Origin: Tetracentron sinense
Taxonomy: Eukaryota > Streptophyta > Magnoliopsida > Trochodendrales > Trochodendraceae
Length of the DNA: 64,000 nt
Assembly (NCBI GenBank): GCA_015143295.1
Contig: CM026574.1
Location: forward strand, 13,270,938 to 13,334,937
Direction of reading: 5' to 3'
Made by a program: the position numbers and the translations under genes. Under the pieces are notes generated by a model. It worked only from the letters and a program-made list of their open reading frames with translations. It was not told the origin of the DNA and searched no databases. This document shows, in pieces, positions 1 to 11,544 of this stretch. The first letter of the stretch is position 1, and the number at the start of each line of letters is the position of its first letter.

Positions 1-632
1 GATATTCTACTTCGGTAGCATATTCGACAGTTAGCTCATCGAACATTTGGGCTATGGCAAACACTTCGGGTTCTGGAATCCCTGAAGACTCATCACTGGG
101 CTGGGGTGTTAAGGCAACGGGTGCAGCAGAGGTTTCCGGGTAGGTCTCATAGATTCCCACGGGGAAGGTTATAGAGATGTGGTCGGGGTTCAGGTTTCGT
201 CGATTGTCTACTCTTCCTAGTCAGCTTAGAAAGGTAGTCCTCGTATCTGGGCTTGTATCCCAAACCAAAGGGAGGTGTATAACGAGGAGGCATGTATCTT
301 TTCTTCATGCCCTGATTCCTAGCACCGAGACCACTTCCGGGCTGATAGTTCATTCTGGCCATCATTCTGACAAACGTTGGCACTGCTTGCTTGCCTTGCT
401 GTTCTACCTGGGCGATAGAACTGACCTGCTCGAACTGGAATGTCATGAAGGCAGTGCCTTGTCCCAGCTCTTGGACGTCCCCAAAAGAACTTGCTAACTC
501 TTCAGAAGGAATGATAATCAGACGGTCATCTTGTATGAACTTGATTCTTTGATGCAAAGAGGAGCGAATGGCTCCGTCTGCATGGATCCACGGCCTCCCT
601 AGGAACAGAGTGAAAGAGGCTGGCATGTTCAT
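1..632 (-). pseudogene. Ogre A pol: segment between protease and reverse transcriptase
   Basis: The longest open stretch, 147-632 on the minus strand, encodes 161 residues. It includes a LGRPWIH motif followed by an SSLHQRIKF-like motif, which in this clade directly follows the retropepsin domain. Downstream is a basic stretch rich in Arg, Tyr and Pro. The stretch 1-146 continues the same polyprotein region; the equivalent part of copy B is 58171-58560. No catalytic residues are expected here. This is a fragment of the Gag-Pol polyprotein with no independent function. Clade assignment follows from neighbouring protease and gag; the exact role of the linker is unknown. Confidence 0.75.
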
Positions 633-647
633 GACCTGAAAGTTTGT

Positions 648-1208
648 TTAGAACTGAGCAGGTCTGACCCTGATGGTCAGGTCAATATCACCCAGTTTCT
701 CCCTAGTTGTATTGTCAAAGGCCTTGATGGTCATAGGCCTTTCCTTCACTTGACTAAGGTCCAAGCCCAGGTTTTGAAGTGTGGAGAGTGTGCAGACGTT
801 CAAACCGGAGCCATTGTCGATGAGCACTGATGATAATGTTCGGTCCATGCACTGTACTGCGATGTACAAAGTCCGGGTATGGTCCTTATCGCTATCCGGT
901 ATCTCCTCTTCTGTGAAGGAGATGACTTTGGGTTCAAGGATTTGTCCTACCATTTGCCCTAGTTTCTTGGGCATTATGTTTGGCGTTACATGAGCATTGC
1001 CAAATACTTGGAGCAGTTGCTTCCTGTGATGCTCTGAAGTGAGAAGAAGAACCAAGATGGATATCTGTGCTAGGACCTTGCTCAGTTGCTGAGTAATATT
1101 GAACTTCTCTGCTTTTTTTAGGATCGTCAATAAAACCGCTGAATCTGTTGCTTCCTTCTGTGGGTCTGACACCCTTGCTTTCTGTTTCTCTGCCTCTGTA
1201 TTCTTCAC
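648..1208 (-). pseudogene. Ogre A aspartic protease domain
   Basis: A 186-residue open stretch holding a retropepsin-like domain in its second half: a strand rich in hydrophobic residues ends in VLIDNGSGLNVC, the catalytic Asp-Asn-Gly-Ser form usual in this clade, followed by the TLQNLGLDLSQV and IKAFDNT segments of the flap and core. This protease would cut the Gag-Pol polyprotein inside the particle. The catalytic Asp is present in this copy, whereas copy B has Tyr at the matching place (about 59246). The domain is followed after a stop by the 147-632 segment of the same polyprotein. The region 1209-1540 upstream is a Pro/Gln-rich linker with several stops. Confidence 0.82.
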
Positions 1209-1539
1209 CTTTGTCAGCTCAGTTGTAAGAGGTTAATATACCCAGTCAGATCTGGTTAGGTAGGCTATGCTCTCGAGGATGAGAGAGCGGGGAGCGGATA
1301 CTCGGTTGAGGTTGAAGGGAGGCTCTGGGATGTAAGGGATCCGAACAAGGCCTGAAGAACTTGAGGCTTGAGCTGGAGTTGTGGGCTAATTTGTAGGGGA
1401 AGGAATGGTGTAGATGATCTGCTCGGGGGTAGGTATCTGGGTTGGAGACTGAATAGTCTGTATATTTGACTGGGGGAAGGGGATTATGACGGGTGATCGG
1501 TAAGAGGGCCTGATGATGTCGTCATTCACTACGGGTGTC

Positions 1540-3179
1540 CTGGGTCCTGGCTGCCCTGCCCCGAGCTCTTCCCACTGGATGAAATTGATTTAATTATTAT
1601 GTGGGGGCAGTGGCACCTGATTGATGCTGGTGTTGCTGGGAGCCAGCTCAACCCTTCCCTTATCCAAGAGATCTTGGATTGCACCCTTCAGGCCTATGTA
1701 ATGATCTGTAGCATAGCCTGGGCCTCTGTGAAAGGCGATGTGATGATCGGCATTATAGTTCTTGCCTTACTTGTCTGGAGGTAGAAGAGGTGTAGGACCT
1801 CTCAACTCGAGAAGACCCTGCTTGATGAGGAATTCCAATAACTGGCTAAGGGTATATGGAAGAGAGGTAAAGTTTATGGGAGGACGATTTTGCCCTTGGA
1901 CTGGTCGGGCTGGCCGGGTATTCTTGCTAACTGACTGTTGCTGAGCTACTGGAGCTGGTAATCTGATGGGTGTCGTAGAAGCAACCATATGTAAATCTTC
2001 ATTCTTTCTGTGGTCCCGGGGATCGATATTTCTGCTGGACGAGGCCGTCGTCTTGGGGTAATCAAGTCCTAGATTAGAATGAATGGCCCCGCTCTTGACA
2101 GCAGGCTCGATACAGGCACATGTCCTGATGTTAGTACCGAAGTCCACTACCGGTAAGGTTACAATGAGTGTAGAGTAGGGCTGCTTCAGGGTGGCCATGA
2201 ACATGCCTGTCAGTTCCTCCTTAGGGATAGGAGTTGGGATCTTTGCTCCCATTTTCCTCCAGCGGGTGGCGTACTCCAGAAATGATTCATTGTTACGTTG
2301 GCTTAGTTATTCGAGCTGGCTGTTCTGAGGATGAAGCTTCTGGTTGAAGGAGTACTGCTCTATGAAACTGTACATGGCATCCTGCCAGGTCTTGACTTTT
2401 TGCTTTTCCACTGACATCCACCATGTAAGGGCTGCCCCCTTCAGACTCTTCTGGAAGTACTGGATGAGCAAGGGCTGGTTTTTATTATGTTGGAGCATGT
2501 CCCCCAAGTATAACTACAAGTGTTGTTTTGGACAGCCCGAGCCATCATATTTATCCAAGAATGGGACCTTGAAACCTGCGAGAACAACATTCCCTCATAA
2601 AAAGGTTAAGTCTTCCAGTGATAGACTTGTACTGGTGGATGTACCTTTCATTCTTCTCATCTCCTCTTTCATCTGCTTGATCTCGTCCTGTAAGTAAGGG
2701 GTTGGATCTGATGATGACGGTTGGTCCTGGTGGACGTGTGAGATCTTTGGCTGCTCTTCGTACTGGTCATATTCCTCTCCTCTGCCTGTTGTGGGTACGG
2801 GATTAGGTATGATGAAGGGGGAATGGTGAGGCTCAGGTGCAGGTCGCTCGGTTGGTTCTTCGGTTGGGATCCAGGTGGAGGGTTCTTCGGTCTGGGTGCC
2901 AATTAGAATCTTCAGGGATTCCAGAGCACTGTCAAGCTTTGCCTGCATGGCTGCTATGTCTCTATCATGTGACTGTAGGATCTCAATAATCCGCTGGTGC
3001 TGATCTGTAGGTTCTGCCATCGATCCTGTACTATTTTCTGATTGTACTGTGTAGGAGCTGTTCTCTGATCGGACTGTGCAAGGGGGTATCTCTGTGATTG
3101 GTACTTCCGTTAAGGCTGTGTCGGTAGCTACTTCTTCTACGAGAATCGCAGTCAGAGAATGAGTCACAGGTCGGCTCAT
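1540..3179 (-). pseudogene. Ogre A gag
   Basis: Gag, the structural protein of the particle, in three open pieces. The N-terminal piece starts at the Met of MSRPVTHSL (complement of 3177-3179), the same start as in copy B; it holds a helical segment with HQRIIEILQSHDRDIAAMQ and an acidic, Pro/Ser-rich linker. The capsid piece (2307-2507) has the classic GDMLQHNKNQPLLIQYFQ and LKGAALTWW motifs of Ty3 retrotransposon gag. The C-terminal piece (1767-2252) continues into an FHRGPGYATDHYIGLK stretch near 1700, where Cys residues of the expected zinc-binding motif are replaced by Tyr or His. Several stops separate the pieces. Start choice rests on agreement between copies A and B. Confidence 0.85.
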
Positions 3180-3329
3180 GCAACTGAAAAGAATGCAACG
3201 ACTAATCATGATTATGTATGAGGGTAAAAGGCAGATGCTAGAAAAAGATTTTCATTGATGCATGAAGAGTGCAGTGAGTACATGGATAGTGAGACTCAAA
3301 AAAAAAGGAAAAAGACTAGATCCTAGGCA

Positions 3330-4860
3330 GGCCCTTCAGGGATCGTAAAGTCAAGTGGACGAGGCACGCCCTCAAGATCCATGATCTGTTGCTGGAGGGA
3401 TGTGACTTCAACCTCCATGCGCGTGAGGATTTCGGTGGCGTTGAACATGCGGTATCCAAATTTTTGGATGCGGGAGGTCATCTCCACCCTTGCACTATCA
3501 AGCTATTCTTGGTGGAAGTGAAGCTGGGCCCGGATGACAGCTATTTTCTTGGTGTCGCCTTTACATCTCCTATGAAGGGATTGGATTGTCTGCTCCAATT
3601 GTTCAACCTGCTTTTGCACAGCTTGGAGTTCACGGCCTTGTTCTGCTTCTTACTGTCTAAATGCACGTTGGGCTTTCCATAGCTTCTTCCATTTCTGTAG
3701 CATCAGGAGCTGTCTCTCCAGGAAGAAGTCTGTCCAGAGAACCACCATCTCTGCTAGGGGTATGGTCCCTTGTGATGGAGTTACGACTGGTGTGGGCAGT
3801 TCCCTAGGTGTAGGCATGCCGAGTAGAATGTCAGGATTATCCACCCATTGTCGGTATGCCGAGTTGGTTGATGGCCCTGACAAGGCCATGAAGCCTGGCC
3901 ATTGGTCTCACCTGGAGCTGCGCCAAGCTGACTGGAAGTACCTGGTGAGGTTGTCGGAGTGCACTGTGAAAGTTATCCAATCATTTTCCTGCTGGTCTAT
4001 CACGGGGATATGCTGAGGCAGTCCAAATTGTCGGAGGACTCGGAGTGGTGTATAGACTGCGGAGCCTGTTAGGCTAACAAGAATCATGCATCGTCTACCG
4101 GTGATGACAACACGGGGTAGCCTGTTCAACACAAGCCAATTGCATTGCCAAGTGATTTCTTCCTCTGAAAGGTCTTAGATGAGCTGGTAGAGCTCTCTAA
4201 CATCTGTAGTTACTATCGGCCCTTGATTCTGAGAAATCTTTCGAGGCAGACTGTAAGCATCGCGGATGTCGTCCGGTACTGAAATGATTGTATGCAAGTG
4301 ACTTACCAACCAGAGGTGTACTGGTATGGAAGATGCCTTTTCTGCTGTTTACAGATTCGTTGAGAGCTCTGAGAAGCTCGGCTAGGATGACTGGTACAAT
4401 CGAGCAGGAGTTGTGCATGTCCTCGATGATCCCGACCAGAACTGCCTCGACGAGCAAATGGCACCTTGGGAACACCAGTTAAGACATGGCTATCAGTGCA
4501 AGGGCATTGAGGCCTGGAAGTTCTGCTAAAATGGAGTCAGGGTTCCATTTGGTCTTGTATTTCTTTTCGAGAAAAGTCATGGATATCCGATCAAAAGAGC
4601 CGTTAGGACTGGGCTACAAGTAGGCAAGCTTGATATGTAAGAACCTAGATAGGTCTGCCTGGTATGTTGTCTTATAGCGCGGTACTATGACTTCGCCATC
4701 CATGTTTATCCCCAGAATGCGCTGAATCTCTTCCAGTGTTGGGCAGAGCTCATTCTTATCAAAATAAAATACCATGTGAGGTGCTCCAGCATTGGATAGC
4801 AGTGTTCATGAGGCGCGAGTCCGGTTTAACCATGGATAGGTCTAGGATATTTCTAGTTTT
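3330..4860 (-). pseudogene. Ogre A ORF1, DUF7745/plant-mobile-domain-like protein with coiled coil
   Basis: The extra ORF that Ogre-type elements carry between leader and gag. Reading right to left: the N-terminal part (about 4520-4830) has HMVFYFDKNELCPTLEEIQ and GINMDGEVIVPRYKTTYQA; a middle part (4197-4475) has FPRCHLLVEAVLVGIIEDMH and PVILAELLRALNESV; then a segment ending ADNPDIL-like (3650-3889), and a C-terminal part (3390-3650) rich in Gln, Glu and Leu that should form a coiled coil. The LEEIQ and ILAE patterns resemble the DUF7745 / plant mobile domain family, whose role is unknown. Several stops and frame changes break it. It keeps about 460 bp (about 4040-4525) that copy B has lost. 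Confidence 0.68.
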
Positions 4861-5866
4861 GTAGTACTGCAAAGTTAGATGCACATCCAAATGAGACGCT
4901 GACTCGAGGTAAAAGCCCCGATTGAAGCTTGGAGGTTGTCATCACATGCCCCCTGCGAAGTTAGATGCACGGGCCGTGACTATCGGCCCATTGATTGAGT
5001 TATCCCTGAAGGACCTGCCATCTACCTGGACAATGATACAGACTCTGTGAGTGCACTGTGCATGGATGGGATGCAAAAATGATGATACAGATTTTGATTG
5101 GGTGTGACACGGCATACGTGATTCGATAGGGCAGACGGACGAAGGTCCGATGTGCTTTAGCCCAGGTTGTTGGAAACTAAGGGACCTATCAGATTAAGGT
5201 TGGGACAGGCCCAGTGAAGGTCTGTTTGCCTGGGATTTGGACCCCATGTGCTATGTCAGGAAGCAGGGTTAGATGTAGTTTATTACAAGCACAAGTTTGG
5301 CTCATTACATGCCCCTGGGTGGGTAGTTATCCGGATAGAATGTGCTTGGGTAGTCAACTATGATTGGGAATAGGTATAAGGTGCAAGCAGGTTAGGGTTT
5401 GTAGTAACCCTTCCAGAATGGACTACTTGTAGACTATACCGAAGCCTAGACTACATGTATGAATGCTGGTTTGATGCAAGGGTGTTCCTAGAAGGATGGG
5501 GGGATCACTTAACACCGTATATGCGACTCCCCGGTATAGAACATACCTGAAAATGGATGATTGGTGTAAGAGGCAGCGTTTAGAATCATTCCCTGAGGGA
5601 TATCACCCAACAAGAGTAACTCCGCAGACCTTCAAGACGTTTAGGTCACTGACACTGAGGATGATCATCTAACAGTCGTTAACGCAATAAGCCTGTCTTC
5701 TGGGTTGAATGTGATTAATTACACTACTATTACATGTATGGATGCACAGTACACAATTAATCAAGAGATGTAAAATGATTAGTGTTTAGTTGAACGCTTA
5801 GGCATTTTAAACAAAATTAAGGTTTAGTTGGCTTAAACCCGGGTTCCTGGTTGAAACCTGACTAGA
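4861..5866 (-). other. Ogre A 5' leader (untranslated)
   Basis: About 1 kb between primer site and ORF1 with no coding signal. It aligns with 62790-63787 of copy B, including conserved blocks such as GGGATCACTTAACACCGTAT (5502-5521) and AACACTAATC-like and ACACTGAGGATGATCATC stretches. Ogre-type elements normally have long leaders; packaging signals would be expected here but cannot be identified by reading. Confidence 0.7.
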
Positions 5867-5885
5867 ATCCCCAGCAGAGTCGTCA
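5867..5885 (-). other. Ogre A primer-binding site, tRNA-Arg type
   Basis: On the minus strand the sequence TGACGACTCTGCTGGGGAT lies four bases after the LTR end (spacer GCTC). It is complementary, with one mismatch (A for G at the third base), to the 3' end of a plant tRNA-Arg as I remember it, including the CCA tail. tRNA-Arg priming is typical of Ogre elements. Confidence 0.82.
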
Positions 5886-7733
5886 GAGCTGTGAGCGCGG
5901 GATTTCACTCCCTAGAGTTCTCACGAGGTTTTGAGAGTCGCCACCTATCAATTCAGAAGGGATAAGTCTCCCGAAGTTTTGGATAAGGTATTTGGTCCAT
6001 GAGAGAGATCAAGGTAAGGGGTTCCGTTAAGTCCGGGGAACCCCGAGGCTTCCGTTTTACAACGGTTCCGTACTCCCCGGGTTTAAGCCAAATTAAGTTA
6101 ATCTTGTTTGGAATGCCCAAAGGTTTAAGTGAACACTAATCTAAGAAGGAAAAAAGCTAACTGGGGTCGGGCCCGTGTTGGGCTGCCTACGTACTCACAG
6201 GGTGAGATCAGACCGAGCGTAGTTCTGGCATGTGAGCCTGTGCTGAGGCTAGGGGCGTGTGTGTGTGCACCAAGGGTGGCTAACATGGGCAAGTCCGGTA
6301 GACTAGAGTTGGGTGACCGAGGAGGTCAAGTGCAGGGTATTGTAAGCCCGATAAGCTTAGGGAGTAGTTCAGTAGACTAAGGAGGAGTCCGAGCCGGGTT
6401 AGGATTGCTAACCGGGATTAACCCGAACTAACTGTAGTTAGGATTGCTAACTATAGTAAAGGGTGAGTGAGTTGTAGCCGGTAGGGTAAGGTGGAGCCCG
6501 GTAGGCCGAGATAAGTCCGGTAGGCCGTAAACCGAAGCTTAACTACGATTAGGGTTGCTAACCACGGTTAAAGGGGTCTAACTGTGGTTAGGGTTGCTAA
6601 TGAGGGTTAGGGAGAGGGCCAAAGTCAGGATTAAGGTCCAACTCAGTTTTAGGAATATCCATTTAATTTTCCAAAGTTTGTGGGGTTAAGGGGTGCTTAA
6701 CCACGGTTAAATGTTAACCGGAGTTGGATTTAGCCACAGTTAAGGGTCTGGTATAGTCCAAGGTGGGCCCAGGGGGCTAGGCAGGGCCTAAAGTGGCCTC
6801 TTACCAGGCCTGGGCCCCTGTAAAAGCCTAGAAATAAAACATATTTTAATGTTGGTAATCTAATTACCTACATTATGGACAGTGTTTTAGGACTGTGTTT
6901 TGTCATTGTTAACTAGGGTTAAGCGGTAACCCGAAGTGAATCGAGGGTGGGGGAGTATAGAGGGGACTCCTGGGAAGAGATCAAGCTCTGCGTGGACCCC
7001 AGGAGATGCCTGGAGTGGGCCCGACAGAGCTGCAAAGGTGCTGTGCTTGACAGTGCATATGGTCGGTAGAGGTATTACCGACCATACCAAAACAAGTGAG
7101 AAACAGAATGTTGGTGATCCTTTTACCGACATTCTATAAACAGTTCAAAAATAATATGTCGGTAAATGGAGCACCGACAAAAAGGGAAAGAGGCCACTTT
7201 AGGAATGTCGGTATTGAGAATGCCGCCGTCCTGGGTTTTTCTAAAAACCCAAACTGTGACCACTGGGGCCGTGTACAGAGCTCACTAGGGGTTCCCTCAT
7301 GATAAGAGGGATCCCCAGAAGGTTCTGTAATGGTTGTCAAGCCTCGAAGATTTGTTATACCCGAAAGGGGTTCACCACACCTATGGTTTAGGTGGGTAAA
7401 CACCTTGTGTGGGTCTGTATACCTACTAAGCAACAACAAAACACTGAAAAACGTCCCCTGGAGATGACCAGGGGCTCACATGATGTGCAAGTGATAAAAA
7501 AATGGGTAGGGAGTCCCCTACCCAGTGCTCTGTTTTTCTGCCAAACGAAGAGGTGCTGCCTGTGTACGGTGGTGGCGCTCCGGTGGTGTTACACGAGCTG
7601 GGGAGGGGAGATGCAGGTCTAAGCGAAGCCTAGAACCAAACCAAGGGTTTGAGGAGGGCTCAGGATTTCGATTTTGCAACAGGGGTTCTCCTCCAAAAAA
7701 ACGCAGACTGTTTAAAACGAAGGTGGCATTGTG

Positions 7734-7743
7734 TTTTTATAGG
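7734..7743 (-). promoter_or_regulatory. Ogre A LTR TATA box
   Basis: Minus strand CCTATAAAAA. It lies about 150-230 bp downstream of two TCGGTAGA inverted repeats. The matching box in copy B is at 51106-51113. Predicted start of element transcription; not shown experimentally. Confidence 0.6.
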
Positions 7744-7893
7744 GAAGGGACCTAAGGACCTAAGAGGGATTAAAAGGAAGAGGGAGAGGGGTATTGGACC
7801 CTGGTGAGGTCGACTAAGGGCCGAGAAGGGAGAAACCGAGGTGGAGGTAGAGTGTGCAGGGGTGTTGCAGGCCTGCAACTCGAAACTTGAATA

Positions 7894-7964
7894 TGTCGGT
7901 AGAAGGTCTACCGACAGCTTGAAACAAGGCTTAATTTTGATGTCGGTAGACTGTCTACCGACAT
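7894..7964. repeat. Paired inverted repeats upstream of Ogre A TATA box
   Basis: Two near-identical dyads: TGTCGGTAGA-agg-TCTACCGACA (7894-7916) and TGTCGGTAGA-ctg-TCTACCGACA (7941-7963, extended by A/T on both sides). A longer relative with 11-base arms TATGGTCGGTA/TACCGACCATA is at 7058-7086, downstream of the TATA box in element orientation. Confidence 0.85.
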
Positions 7965-8320
7965 TCTGAAATCTATTTTTAAATGGGCTGGGCCTCCACA
8001 TACTGGTTATGGGGGTTATGTATTAAGGTCTTTGGGCCTTGTGGGCTCGAGGCTGAGGGTCAGGCCCTATAGGCCATAGGTTTAGGGTTCATGCCCTAAG
8101 GGCTCTAGGGTTATACTAGGGTCACCTAATGCTAGGGTTTAGGACCCGGGCTTTCTAGGTTTTAACTAGTTTTCACCTAAGGTGAGTCCTAAGGGTAGGG
8201 TTTTGTCTTAGGGTGTGAGGGTTTTGGCAGGGGAGGTGACCATAGTTTAAAAGATTTTAACTACGGTTAAGATGTGGTGTAAAAATCGGGTGCTTACAGT
8301 GTCTAAGGCTTAATGCCTAA

Positions 8321-10864
8321 TATCACGACCCAAAATACACCCTAGGAGTTGGGGATACTTTCGCCCGTGACCGTCGTATCATGCAATCCTATATGACACA
8401 TAAGGCATACATACCACATGATAAAATACATCAATATATACGCGATGGAGATAAACGGAAGCAATATATAATAATTACTCCTATCATTCGGTTCAAGTCT
8501 GAACCTACAAAATATATCCAAAATATGGAGTGGACAAGTCCCACTCTCAACATACACAAAATATCTTATTTTCCTAGCATGGTCAGCAGAAGTCAAAATC
8601 GGGCCGCCTATCTAACGATCCATCATCCTGGTAGTGGTCCATAGAGGGCTCCGGGTCGTAATAGTCTTCCTCTATCCAAGGCTCCTGACCACACACATCG
8701 AAGGGAACACGTGTACCTGCCGAAGATAACAACTTTGGCTGATATTGAATACTCCACGTATACAAACCACTAGATAGTAATGTCATAAACAATAATACAA
8801 CATATATCGCAGTTTAATCATTTCACATGCATTCCTATAATCAGAGCGTGAAAAATGAAATATTATCATGTGCATATATCTCGGAAACCATCTTGTAAAA
8901 CATCTCATAAAATATCTTTATTTTTATCTTTTATCTTTGCATATACAAGTATGTAAAATACCTTGGTTCTCATCTTTTATCATCTTTTGCTTATATGGGT
9001 ATTTACAATACCTTGGTATTCATCTTTTACCTCAGGAGTCGAAAAACTAGTACCCTTATACCCACATAAACCAGGCGGGCCTACTATTCTCCTCATCCTT
9101 GGCTACCTTCAGAGTAGACGACCAGTATCCATTTCCTTTCCAGGTAGCCTGCTATCGTCAGAGTCCGATGCCAGTATCCCTTTCCCTTTTAGGCGGCTTG
9201 CTATCGTGCCTCCCCGTCGGCTTTCAACATATACTTCTTGTACTTCTTGTGACCTCTTTTGCCTCTTATACTTTCCATATACATCTTTTGCTTCTTGTAC
9301 TTTCCTCTTCTTATTCTTATATTATTTTTTATATACTTATACTTTTAGCAAAACCTCGAACATGCATATACATCTAGTAGCAATTGTATTTTCCTCTTGT
9401 GTCAGTGTAGCAATTGTGAATAGCATGGTAGACATAAAGAAAACACTCTACATATAGTCAATAACCCACATATTCCATTAATAGCAATAGCTTATATATA
9501 ATTAGTCACCCAAATTCATAGAAACATAAGGTTTTCTCATTTAGTTTTCTCCAAAACTTAAGTCTTTTAGCATGCTTTTCATCTTTGAATAATAAGATAA
9601 GGAACAACTAATAAAAATAGAATTATTTATCCTCTTTATTCTTTGGTTTAAGGCATAGCATCATCACAATTTAACAATAGGAGTTCCTACTAGTTCATAG
9701 AACAATTCAAAGGATTTTATCTTGAATTATAAGATGGTTTATGTCATTAAAAGCTAGTAGAAAGTATCTATCTTAAAAAGGAAGTTTTTACATTTCTGTG
9801 TACTGAATCAAGCTTGAGGAAAGCTTGGTTGAAGCTTTGGAAAAACTGGTTTTGAAAACCCCCTTTTTCAAGAACACGAACAAAATTTCCTTGGAGAAAT
9901 TCCAAGCTTTGAAATCACCTTAGTGATGATTTGTGAGCTTGAGAACACTAAAGGAAGGAAGCTTGACAAGGTTGGATCCTCACTTGAGCTTGGGAAAGAA
10001 CAGTTGGAAAGGAACAAAGCTTCTCTTCTTCTTCTTCTTCAATCTCCCTCTTAATTACATTCAAGGGTTTGGTAACCCTTATACACGAAATTCAGACCCT
10101 ATTTATAGCCTAAAGGATGCCAAATATCTCAAAATTTCGTAGAAAAATATCCCCCAAGGTCGGTGATGAGTTATAGCTCATTACTGGACGTTTTTGGCCA
10201 TTTTCGAGTTGAATTCGTTGACGAAATCCCCCCCCCCCCCCAGCACACTTCGTCGCCGAAATTGAACTTTGCTTGGGTGGTTTTTGCCGCTTTGGTATTT
10301 TGAACATAACTTTTGACTCCTTATCCAATTTTGACGATTCAACTTGTGTTGGATTCTTCTTTCAAAGAGGAACAACTTTCATGTTTTACAAAAAGTCTAA
10401 TTTTGAGTTCTAAGTGATCTAAATGGGCCCACAAGTGGACTGGTCCTGTGATGACTGTCAGCAGACCAAAATTTGCAACAGACTAGTTTGCTGAAATTTG
10501 ACATTTGGCTTAACTTCTACTCCTAATCTGAAAAAGTGATAAACACGAACCTTGAAGAGGGTTTCAATACCTTTCTAAAAATTCAAGAATCACTCGATTC
10601 TGATCAACGGTGAGAATTCTAGAACTCTTTAAAGTTGAGGGTATAGGCATCCCTCTTTTTTGAACATATAACTTGTCCCAATTATGTTTTCACTCCTATA
10701 ATCAAAAGAAAACTCCTTTAAGAATTTAAAACATTCATAATCCGCTGAACATAAATTGGAAATCCAAAAATCCTCTTTCACATAATAACATAACCATTAC
10801 ACAACCCAAGGCTTTAAGCCTTAACACACTGTTCACTGGCACTATTCACAGCACTATTCTCAAC
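8321..10864 (-). repeat. Inverted LTR fragment of a G3-related family
   Basis: Its left end, TATCACGACCCAAAATACAC, is the reverse complement of the way G3's LTR ends (GGATTTTGGGTCGCGATA), so it is an LTR end read from the minus strand. About 10245-10640 is an inverted relative of 11020-11345. A minus-strand TATA box (complement of ATTTATAG, 10101-10108) sits downstream of two quasi-palindromes, TTCGTTGACGAA (10214-10225) and TTCGTCGCCGAA (10249-10260), separated by a run of 14 C (about 10228-10241). The right side lacks a normal LTR start and meets the plus-strand G3 LTR at ATTCTCAAC (10856-10864). The central part (8350-10050), including a CCAGTATCC...TTTCC minisatellite near 9100-9210, does not match G3, so it is a related subfamily and not a G3 copy. 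Confidence 0.72.
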
Positions 10865-11536
10865 AAAAATGAGAGATTGGTTTTCTATTTTGTATGAACA
10901 ATATATGTTAATGGGTATAAAGGCTTTTGGAATGTTTTCCTAAGTTATGGATGTTGAAAACAAAAGGTGGAAAATGTTCTAAGTGCGAAAAAGGAGGGAG
11001 GTCTCTACATACCCTCAACTTGAAGGAACTCTAGTTTTGTCACAATTGATCAGAATCGAGTGATTTTTGAACCATTAGAACCGTATTGGAATCCTTTTCG
11101 AGGTTCATGTTTAACATTTTTTTAGATTTTGTATCTAAGTTAAGTCAAGGGTTGGTTTTCTGAAGTTTTGTCTGCTGAAATTCCTGACCTATTTCCTTTA
11201 TGGCCACTTTGGAGCATGAATAAAGAAAAATTAAGATTTGTCCATTAGATAAAAAAACTGTTCCTCTTTGAATGAAGAGTCTAGTGCAAGTTGAATCGTC
11301 AAAACCCGATAAGAGAGTTAGAAGTTATGATTGAATTACCAAAGCGGGGAAAAACTCAAGACAGTTAGAACACCCAGACGTCGATCTCTACATAGAAACG
11401 TCGATGTTTGGACAAACAGAATGCGCGAAAAACCTAGATGTTGACATCTGGAACCCCACATCGACGTATAAATGCACAAGGATCATGAAAAAAATAGAAT
11501 TTAAAGGGTATAAGCATGCTTTTGACATCGTAACTC

Positions 11537-11544
11537 TATAAATA
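11537..11544 (+). promoter_or_regulatory. G3 5' LTR TATA box
   Basis: CTATAAATACCC context, 65-165 bp downstream of three near-palindromes (AGACGTCGATCT, AACGTCGATGTT, AGATGTTGACATCT between 11377 and 11452). The same box is at 25677-25684 in the 3' LTR. Confidence 0.6.

Larger units (their letters stand above)
1..8298 (-). mobile_element. Ogre/Tat-type Ty3 retrotransposon, copy A (5' part)
   Basis: An LTR retrotransposon read right to left: 5' LTR (5890-8298), primer site (5867-5885), leader, ORF1, gag and protease. It runs off the left edge before reverse transcriptase. The tRNA-Arg primer site, the extra ORF upstream of gag and the multi-kilobase LTR are the known hallmarks of the Ogre/Tat group. 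It aligns along its length with copy B (window position 1 matches about 58418). All frames carry stops, so it is dead. The LTR ends TTACA at 8298 and the next five bases, GTGTC (8299-8303), should be one half of its target duplication; the partner is outside the window. It is inserted in the 5' LTR of the G3 element: the flanking bases GTGTCTAAG match G3's 3' LTR near 24950. Confidence 0.88.
5890..8298 (-). repeat. Ogre A 5' LTR (2409 bp)
   Basis: On the plus strand it starts TGTGAGCGCGGG and ends GGTGCTTACA, so in element orientation it is TG...CA. The left boundary is fixed by the primer site and by alignment to 63810 and 48783 of copy B; the right boundary by the shared end TTACA and by return to G3 LTR sequence. 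Contents, in plus-strand order: CCGGTAGRCC units (about 6294-6540), GTTAACC-type dyads (6400-6760), TCGGTAGA inverted repeats (7058-7210 and 7894-7964), TATA box near 7738, and AAACCCTA-type telobox motifs (8080-8230). It is 0.7 kb shorter than copy B's 3' LTR, mostly through fewer internal repeat units. Confidence 0.87.

Noticed and set aside
8963-9457. 164-codon hydrophobic frame with possible membrane segments
   Set aside because: It lies in the T-rich middle of the inverted LTR fragment. Low-complexity T-rich DNA yields Phe/Leu/Tyr/Ser frames; no family resemblance.
10228-10241. Run of 14 C as a functional element
   Set aside because: A homopolymer between two quasi-palindromes; its length is likely unreliable in sequencing and nothing else supports a role.
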